Of a DNA stretch of 64,000 nucleotides, positions 59,480 through 64,000 are shown piece after piece (position 1 is the stretch's first letter; each line of letters begins with the position of its first letter). The stretch lies in NCBI GenBank assembly GCA_052146815.1, contig JBKQMG010000105.1, positions 1-64,000 of the forward strand. The letters are read 5' to 3'. Below the pieces are notes generated by a model. The model was not told the origin of the DNA, ran no database searches, and worked only from the letters and a program-made list of their open reading frames with translations. The stretch comes from DATJZH01 sp052146815 (GTDB taxonomy: Bacteria; Actinomycetota; Actinomycetes; Streptosporangiales; Streptosporangiaceae). The translations under genes were made by a program, and so were the position numbers.

Positions 59480-60121
59480 CTAGATCTCGCCGAAGAGCCG
59501 GTCGCCGGCGTCGCCGAGGCCCGGCACGATGTATCCCTTGTCGTTCAGCTGACGGTCCAGCGCCCCGGTCACCACCCGGATAGGCACCGGCAGGCTGTCC
59601 GGGAAGGCCGCCTCCAGTCGCGCGAGTCCTTCGGGCGCGGCCAGCAGGCAGATCGCGGTGACCGTCGCCGCTCCGCGGGAGAGGAGCATCCCAATCACTG
59701 TCTCCAGCGTGCCGCCGGTCGCCAGCATCGGGTCCAGGACGAACGCGTCGCGCCCGGTCAGGTCAGCCGGCAGCCGGGTGGCATAGGTGGAGGCCTCCAG
59801 CGTCTGCTCGTCCCGGATCAGCCCGATGAAACCGACATCGGCCCTGGGCAGCAGCCGGGCCATGCCGTCGAGCATTCCGATGCCGGCCCGCAGGATGGGA
59901 ATCACCAGCGGTACGGGGCGTGCCAGCTTGACCCCGTCGGCCGGCCCGAGCGGCGTCTGCACGGAAACATGCTCCACCCGGATATGCCGGGTCGCCTCGT
60001 AGGCCAGCAGGGTGACCAGCTCATCGGTGAGCCTGCGGAAGGTCGGGGTCTCGGTCTCGACGTCGCGGAGCGTCGTGAGCTTGTGCGTGACGAGCGGATG
60101 ATCGGCTACCAGCGTCTGCAT
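59480..60121 (-). CDS. upp: Uracil phosphoribosyltransferase
   Basis: 213 residues. The PRPP-binding loop is VLDPMLATGGT; RAGIGMLDG and the C-terminal GLGDAGDRLFG uracil-binding region are complete. It makes UMP from uracil and PRPP, salvaging the base freed by the nucleoside phosphorylases encoded upstream. The start is ATG 60121. Two 19-bp direct repeats lie just before it. Confidence 0.93.
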   Translation of the reverse strand: MQTLVADHPLVTHKLTTLRDVETETPTFRRLTDELVTLLAYEATRHIRVEHVSVQTPLGPADGVKLARPVPLVIPILRAGIGMLDGMARLLPRADVGFIGLIRDEQTLEASTYATRLPADLTGRDAFVLDPMLATGGTLETVIGMLLSRGAATVTAICLLAAPEGLARLEAAFPDSLPVPIRVVTGALDRQLNDKGYIVPGLGDAGDRLFGEI

Positions 60122-60128
60122 GATCCTC

Positions 60129-60167
60129 AGTCTGGCATCAGGCGCACGAGTCTGGCATCAGGCGCAC
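60129..60167. repeat. Two-copy 20-bp-period direct repeat upstream of upp
   Basis: AGTCTGGCATCAGGCGCAC occurs at 60,129-60,147 and 60,149-60,167, 8 bases upstream of the upp ATG on the minus strand, across the expected ribosome-site and promoter zone. A recent local duplication is likely. Confidence 0.75.
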
Positions 60168-60200
60168 CCCGATGGGCCGCCTGCCGATTTGCGGCGGCGG

Positions 60201-60437
60201 TCACTGGCCGGCTCCTGGCTCGTCCGGCCTCGGGAAGCCGTGCCGCGGCCGGTACCAGGTGGCGGTGCAGCCGTCCGCGCCGCAGCGGACCCACAGGTGC
60301 CCGCGGCCGGGATGTTCGTAGGCGCCGGGACAGTCGCACGGCATCCACCCGACGATGACCCGGCCTGGTCCCCACGGATGCCCGGCCAGGCAGGCCACCG
60401 GATAGCGCCACCAGTCAGGGCGGTGAACATCAGGCAT
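60201..60437 (-). CDS. Small Cys/Trp-rich hypothetical protein, possible zinc-binding
   Basis: 78 residues from ATG 60437 (GAGGGGC just ahead); a 14-codon upstream extension is also open. It contains WWRYPVACLAGHPWGPGRVIVGW, then CDCPGAYEHPG and RCGADGCTATWYRP. The two Cys pairs (CxC and CxxxxC) may bind zinc. It looks like a conserved small protein of streptomycete-type genomes, function unknown. Direction matches upp. Confidence 0.5.
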   Translation of the reverse strand: MPDVHRPDWWRYPVACLAGHPWGPGRVIVGWMPCDCPGAYEHPGRGHLWVRCGADGCTATWYRPRHGFPRPDEPGAGQ

Positions 60438-60586
60438 GCCCCTCAGTAGAACATAGATTCGTTTCGAGGTGCCCGGCAAGGCCCGTTAGGCTCGTCAGCT
60501 ACCCGCAGGCCATCGCGATGACGGGCAGCGTTCGGGCTGCGCGGTTCCCGTCGGATCTTTGCTGTGCACCGGCCGCGGATGGGGAG

Positions 60587-61010
60587 GCCGCGGGCCGCCC
60601 CGAGCTGACTGGCGATCCGGGCCGCGAACTGCCCCGCCGGCCCGAGACCGAGCACGGCGAGCGTCCCGCCTTCGGGGACGTTGGCGTAGGCGACGGCCTG
60701 GTAGGCGGTGGGCAGGATGTCGGACAGGTACAGGATCGGACAGGTACAGGAACTGCTCGTCCGGCGTGTCATGCGGGATCTTGATCGGCCCGAACTGAGC
60801 CCGCGGCACCCGCAGGTACTGCGCCTGGCCGCCGGGCACTGACCCGTAGAGCGAGGTGTAGCCGAAGAGCGCGGTTCCCTTGCCCTGCTCACGGATCTGG
60901 GTGGTCTCGCACTGGGCGAACATCCCGCGGCTGCACATCCAGCACGATCCGCAGGAGATGTTGAAGGGGACGACGACGCGGTCGCCGGGCCGCAGGCCGG
61001 TGATCCCGGT
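60587..61010 (-). pseudogene. Zinc-dependent alcohol dehydrogenase pseudogene (both ends lost, 16-bp duplication)
   Basis: On the minus strand one frame gives the MDR/FDH-type N-terminal part: GLRPGDRVVVPFNISCGSC with the structural-zinc cysteines (CGSCWMC, then QCE), then PGGQAQYLRVP and DEQFLYLSD. There the frame breaks. A second frame resumes with YLSDILPTAYQAV and GTLAVLGLGPAGQFAARIA, the cofactor-binding fold, and fades after QLGAARG. The break is exactly a 16-bp tandem duplication at 60,720-60,751; deleting one copy rejoins the frames. The first ~60 and last ~170 residues of a normal ~390-residue enzyme are missing. Confidence 0.82.
60720..60751. repeat. 16-bp tandem duplication causing a frameshift
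   Basis: TCGGACAGGTACAGGA is present twice in tandem (60,720-60,735 and 60,736-60,751) inside the alcohol dehydrogenase pseudogene. Sixteen is not a multiple of three, so the second copy shifts the frame. Confidence 0.9.
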
Positions 61011-61202
61011 CCAGTGATCCGCCGCCCAACCATCACGCCGCTGCGAATCCCGGCGCCCGGCCGCGACTGCGTGCTTGCACGCGACACGCCGAGGGCAGCG
61101 GATCGCGGGAACTGTCGCAGTCGGCCGCCATGATGAAAAGCGTCACGATGGCCCGGCAGGCACGGCGGGCCCCGGTCTCTCCGAGGAGCTCATGGCACGC
61201 CG

Positions 61203-62468
61203 ATGCGACTGATCCATACCTCGGACTGGCACCTCGGGCGCACCCTGCATGGCGAGACCCTGCTGGACCATCAGGCCGCGTTCCTGGAGTGGCTCCTGGC
61301 GGAGTCAGTGCGCCACGGGGCGGATGCCGTCGTGGTGGCGGGAGATGTCTATGACCGGGCGGTGCCGTCCACCGACGCCGTGACCATCCTGGACCGGGCG
61401 CTGCACGGTTTCGCCAGGGCGCGCATTCCGGTACTCATGACCAGCGGTAACCATGACTCGGCGGTGCGGCTCGGCTTCGGCGCCCGGCTCAGCGAGCTGG
61501 CCGGCATTCATCTGCGCACCTGCGTGCCCGACATTGCCCGGCCCGTGATCCTGCGTGATTCCTTCGGAGAGGTAGCCCTTTACGGCATCCCCTACCTGCT
61601 GCCGGACGCGGTCATGACTGAGCTCGGCGCGGAGCGCTCGCACACCTCGGTGCTGGCCGCGGCGGCGGCGCTGATCCGTGAGGACGCGGCCGCCCGCGGG
61701 ATCGGCCGTGTCGTGGTCGCGGCACACGCCTTCGTGACGGGCGGCGAGGTATCAGATTCCGAACGGGATATCCGCGTCGGTGGCATCGGCGACGCGCCGG
61801 CCTCGGTCTTCGCCGGTTTCACCTACGTGGCGCTGGGTCATCTGCACGGGGCGCAGCAGATCGCGCCAGGCGCGACTTTAACGGCCAGCACGCCTCTGAC
61901 TGGCGGCACGGATCTCGCCATCGCGACGGATCTCGCCATCGCGACGGATCTCGCTGGCGCAACGGACCTCGTAGCAAGGACCGTGATCCGCTACTGCGGC
62001 TCGCCGCTGGCTTTCTCGTTCTCCGAGCGCCGCCACGTCAAGTCCGTCACGCTGACCGAGATCGACGGGACCGGGCAGGTGGTGACGACCGCGCTCGCCG
62101 CCCCGGTGCCGAGGCCGCTGCGCGAGGTCCGGGGGAGGCTTGCTGAACTGCTCAGCCGGGCCGACGGCGACCTCGCCGAACTGGCGGACTCATGGGTCAA
62201 GGCCGTCCTGACCGACACCGTGCGGCCGGCCGCGCCGATGGAGCGGCTGCGGGAGAAATGGCCGCACACTATTGCCCTGGACTTCGCCCCTGATGGCGGG
62301 CTCGCCGCCGCGGACGCGGATCTGGGCCGCCTGGCCCAGACCGCTGATCCGGTCGAGATCTGCGCGATGTTCGTCGGGTTCGCCAGCGGCGGCGAGCCGG
62401 ACGAGCCGCAGCGAGCGATCCTGCGCGATGCGGTGGAAGCGGCACAGCACGCGGCCGCGGGGGCCTGA
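61203..62468 (+). CDS. sbcD: SbcD exonuclease subunit with an 18-bp-repeat insertion
   Basis: 421 residues. The Mre11-type phosphoesterase motifs are complete: HTSDWHLGR, GDVYDRAVPS, SGNHDSAVRL, VVVAAHAFVTGG and VALGHLHGAQ. With SbcC it cleaves hairpins and DNA ends. Right after the GHLHG motif, residues ~226-260 are an insert containing TDLAIATDLAIATDLAGATD, before the normal YCGSPLAFSFSE strand resumes. ATG 61203 is the first in frame; GAGGAG lies 15 bases ahead. Its stop overlaps the sbcC start (TGATG). Confidence 0.9.
   Translation: MRLIHTSDWHLGRTLHGETLLDHQAAFLEWLLAESVRHGADAVVVAGDVYDRAVPSTDAVTILDRALHGFARARIPVLMTSGNHDSAVRLGFGARLSELAGIHLRTCVPDIARPVILRDSFGEVALYGIPYLLPDAVMTELGAERSHTSVLAAAAALIREDAAARGIGRVVVAAHAFVTGGEVSDSERDIRVGGIGDAPASVFAGFTYVALGHLHGAQQIAPGATLTASTPLTGGTDLAIATDLAIATDLAGATDLVARTVIRYCGSPLAFSFSERRHVKSVTLTEIDGTGQVVTTALAAPVPRPLREVRGRLAELLSRADGDLAELADSWVKAVLTDTVRPAAPMERLREKWPHTIALDFAPDGGLAAADADLGRLAQTADPVEICAMFVGFASGGEPDEPQRAILRDAVEAAQHAAAGA
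61908..61979 (+). repeat. 18-bp in-frame tandem repeat within sbcD
   Basis: Two identical units ACGGATCTCGCCATCGCG (61,908-61,925 and 61,926-61,943), a third with four changes (61,944-61,961), and a degenerate fourth (61,962-61,979). Each unit encodes six residues of the pattern TDLAIA, so length change keeps the reading frame. Confidence 0.9.
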
Positions 62469-64000
62469 TGCGGCTGCACAGCCTGGACCTCCGGGCTTTC
62501 GGCCCCTATGCCACCGCGCAGCACATCGACTTCGACCGGCTGGCCGGCAGCGGGCTGTTCCTGCTGGAGGGACCAACCGGCGCCGGCAAGACCACTATCC
62601 TCGACGCGATCACATTCGCCCTCTACGGCGGCCTGGCCGGGGACGACCGGCTGCACTCAGATTTCGCCGCGCCCGAGGTGGAGCCCTCGGTCACGGTCGA
62701 GTTCACCCTCGGCGGCGTCCGTTACCGGATCAGCCGGACGCCTGAGCACAAGCGGCCCAAGAAGCGCGGCGGGGGATTCACGACCGAGCCCATGCGCGTG
62801 CATCTGCAGCGGCTTGAGAACGGCAGCTGGTCCAGTCTGTCGTCGAACAAGGCCGAGGCGGCCGACCTGATCGCCGAGAAGGTCGGGCTCGACCGGGAGC
62901 AGTTCACCCAGGTCATGCTGCTGCCGCAAGGTGAGTTCGCCAAGTTCCTGCGCTGCGGCGATGACGACCGGCGCGCCGTGCTGACCAGGCTATTCGGCAC
63001 GCAGCTTTACGACCGCATCACCGATGAGCTTGATCGCGGCCGCGCCGAGGCGGTCGCGGCGCGTCAGGAAGCCGATGCAGCGATCCGCGCCGCCGTCTGC
63101 GCGGCGGCCGAGGCCGCGGGACTCGATCCGCAGGACCGGGGTGACCTGCTGGCGCTGACCGCCGCCGACCGCGGCGTCCGGTGCAAGCAGCTCGGCGAGG
63201 AGCTTGCCGCCACGGCCGCGCTCAGCGCCGACGCCCTGGAGCTGGCAGGCGGCCAGGTGACGGCGGCACTGGCGGCGCACGAGCAGGCCAGCCAGCGGGC
63301 CGCGCTGATGACCAGGCTGACCGACGCGCTGGCCAGGCTGGCCGGGCATGAGCGCGGCCGCGCGGACCACGAAAGCCGGGCGGCCGAGCTGGCCGGCGGC
63401 CGCCGGGCTGAGCCAGTGCGGCCCCTGCTTGAGGTGCTGGCCGAGGCCGAGGCCGCGGCGCTGAGCGCCCGCGAGGAGCTGCTGCGCGTGGTTCCCGCCC
63501 CGGGCGATGACATGCTGACCGGGCGAGGCGGCCCGCAGGCCGCCGCGCGCGGCGAGGCGGCGGAGGCAGAGGCCGCGTTGCTGCAGCCGCTCGCAGCAGC
63601 CGAAGAGCAGCTGCCCGGCCGTGAAGCCGCGCTCAGTGCCCTCGTGATCGCCGCCGCCAAGGCCGCGGACCTCGTCGCTTCCCTTGAGGCGCGCAGGCTG
63701 GACCTGCCCGAGCGGATTACCACGGCAGAAATCCGGCTGGCGTCGGCGCAGGCCGGCGCCGCGGACTTGACGGCCATCTGCCAGCAGCAGGAAATGATCG
63801 CAGGGCAGAGCGAGGCGGCGAGCCGGCTGGCCGAGCTCGAGCCCGTGCTGGCGGCAACGGACGCGGCGCGCCACGAGGCCGTCGATGCTCATCAGCACCT
63901 GGTCGATGAGCATCAGCGCGCGATGGACGCCCGGCTGGCCGGGATCGCCGCCGAGCTGGCCGCGGAGCTTGCCGATGGCCACGCATGCCCGGTCTGCGGG
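62468..64000 (+). CDS. sbcC: SbcC ATPase subunit, 3' truncated at the zinc hook
   Basis: 511 codons are present and the gene continues past the right edge. The N-terminal ABC-type ATPase half has Walker A GPTGAGKTT (residues ~36-44), MLLPQGEFAKFLRCG (Q-loop region) and RAVLTRLFGTQLYDRI. From about residue 195 the sequence is an Ala/Glu/Leu/Arg-rich coiled coil. The last visible residues, HACPVCG, are the CxxC zinc hook by which two complexes join. The second coiled-coil strand and the C-terminal Walker B half lie outside the window. ATG 62468 overlaps the sbcD stop. Confidence 0.9.
   Translation, partial: MRLHSLDLRAFGPYATAQHIDFDRLAGSGLFLLEGPTGAGKTTILDAITFALYGGLAGDDRLHSDFAAPEVEPSVTVEFTLGGVRYRISRTPEHKRPKKRGGGFTTEPMRVHLQRLENGSWSSLSSNKAEAADLIAEKVGLDREQFTQVMLLPQGEFAKFLRCGDDDRRAVLTRLFGTQLYDRITDELDRGRAEAVAARQEADAAIRAAVCAAAEAAGLDPQDRGDLLALTAADRGVRCKQLGEELAATAALSADALELAGGQVTAALAAHEQASQRAALMTRLTDALARLAGHERGRADHESRAAELAGGRRAEPVRPLLEVLAEAEAAALSAREELLRVVPAPGDDMLTGRGGPQAAARGEAAEAEAALLQPLAAAEEQLPGREAALSALVIAAAKAADLVASLEARRLDLPERITTAEIRLASAQAGAADLTAICQQQEMIAGQSEAASRLAELEPVLAATDAARHEAVDAHQHLVDEHQRAMDARLAGIAAELAAELADGHACPVCG

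Noticed and set aside
1..64000. CRISPR array, insertion sequence, prophage or defence island
   Set aside because: No regularly spaced repeats, transposase, integrase, phage structural gene or restriction/toxin gene was seen. SbcCD and the DinG-type helicase are housekeeping repair proteins here.

Overview
The window reads as two different high-GC actinobacterial genomes joined head to head at about 24,021-24,032, inside the gene for cytochrome c oxidase subunit I (ctaD). Bases 1-24,020 resemble an Acidimicrobiia-like soil or aquatic actinobacterium, with F420-type PPOX and mycothiol-type isomerase relatives and CoA-dependent catabolism. Bases 24,033-64,000 are richer in G+C and resemble a Streptosporangiales/Streptomyces-like actinomycete. 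Both assignments are inferred from gene content and composition, because no database search was possible. Each side carries only the C-terminal part of its own ctaD, followed outward by subunit III, a small membrane protein and ctaG. This mirror image is best explained by a chimeric contig rather than one organism's gene order.

Left part. 1-1,820 is a membrane glycosyltransferase cut by the window edge. 1,956-6,109 holds small enzymes (VOC, PPOX, SnoaL-like, maleylpyruvate-isomerase-like, CMD) and a secreted beta-propeller. 6,200-16,750 is a catabolic cluster: two metal-dependent amidohydrolases, two SDRs, a fused double CoA-transferase, a DUF35/thiolase-like pair, a bicupin and one FadR-type regulator. 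Four copies of a near-perfect ATGATCAT palindrome sit in its promoter regions, two of them exactly between -35-like and -10-like boxes. They look like the operators of the local regulator, and this regulon is the best candidate for an undescribed system here. 16,811-18,911 holds a VOC protein and a GH43 glycosidase. 18,962-24,032 holds oxidase assembly genes (TlpA-like, SCO1, ctaG) and oxidase subunits.

Right part. 24,021-27,900 is ctaD (partial), ctaE, ctaG, a small membrane protein and ctaB. 28,065-33,287 is a Tat-exported DMF-amidase-like protein and a LolA-like protein with an ABC exporter. 33,345-44,095 is mixed metabolism: acyl-CoA synthetase, DinG-type helicase, PhyH, pirin, TetR/MFS pair, VOC, DUF3052, XdhC, Mop. 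44,146-58,709 is a coherent nucleoside uptake and breakdown locus. A BMP-family ABC importer, PNP and a phosphohexomutase-family enzyme lie on the minus strand. cdd, deoA, add, deoC and two aldehyde dehydrogenase-like genes lie on the plus strand. Together they would take nucleosides to bases, glyceraldehyde-3-phosphate and acetate.

58,710-61,200 looks eroded: a MaoC-like gene with no normal start and a lost catalytic His, upp (intact), and an alcohol dehydrogenase pseudogene broken by a 16-bp tandem duplication. The window ends in sbcD-sbcC; sbcC is cut exactly at its zinc-hook CPVC motif. I found no tRNA, rRNA, CRISPR array, insertion sequence or prophage.
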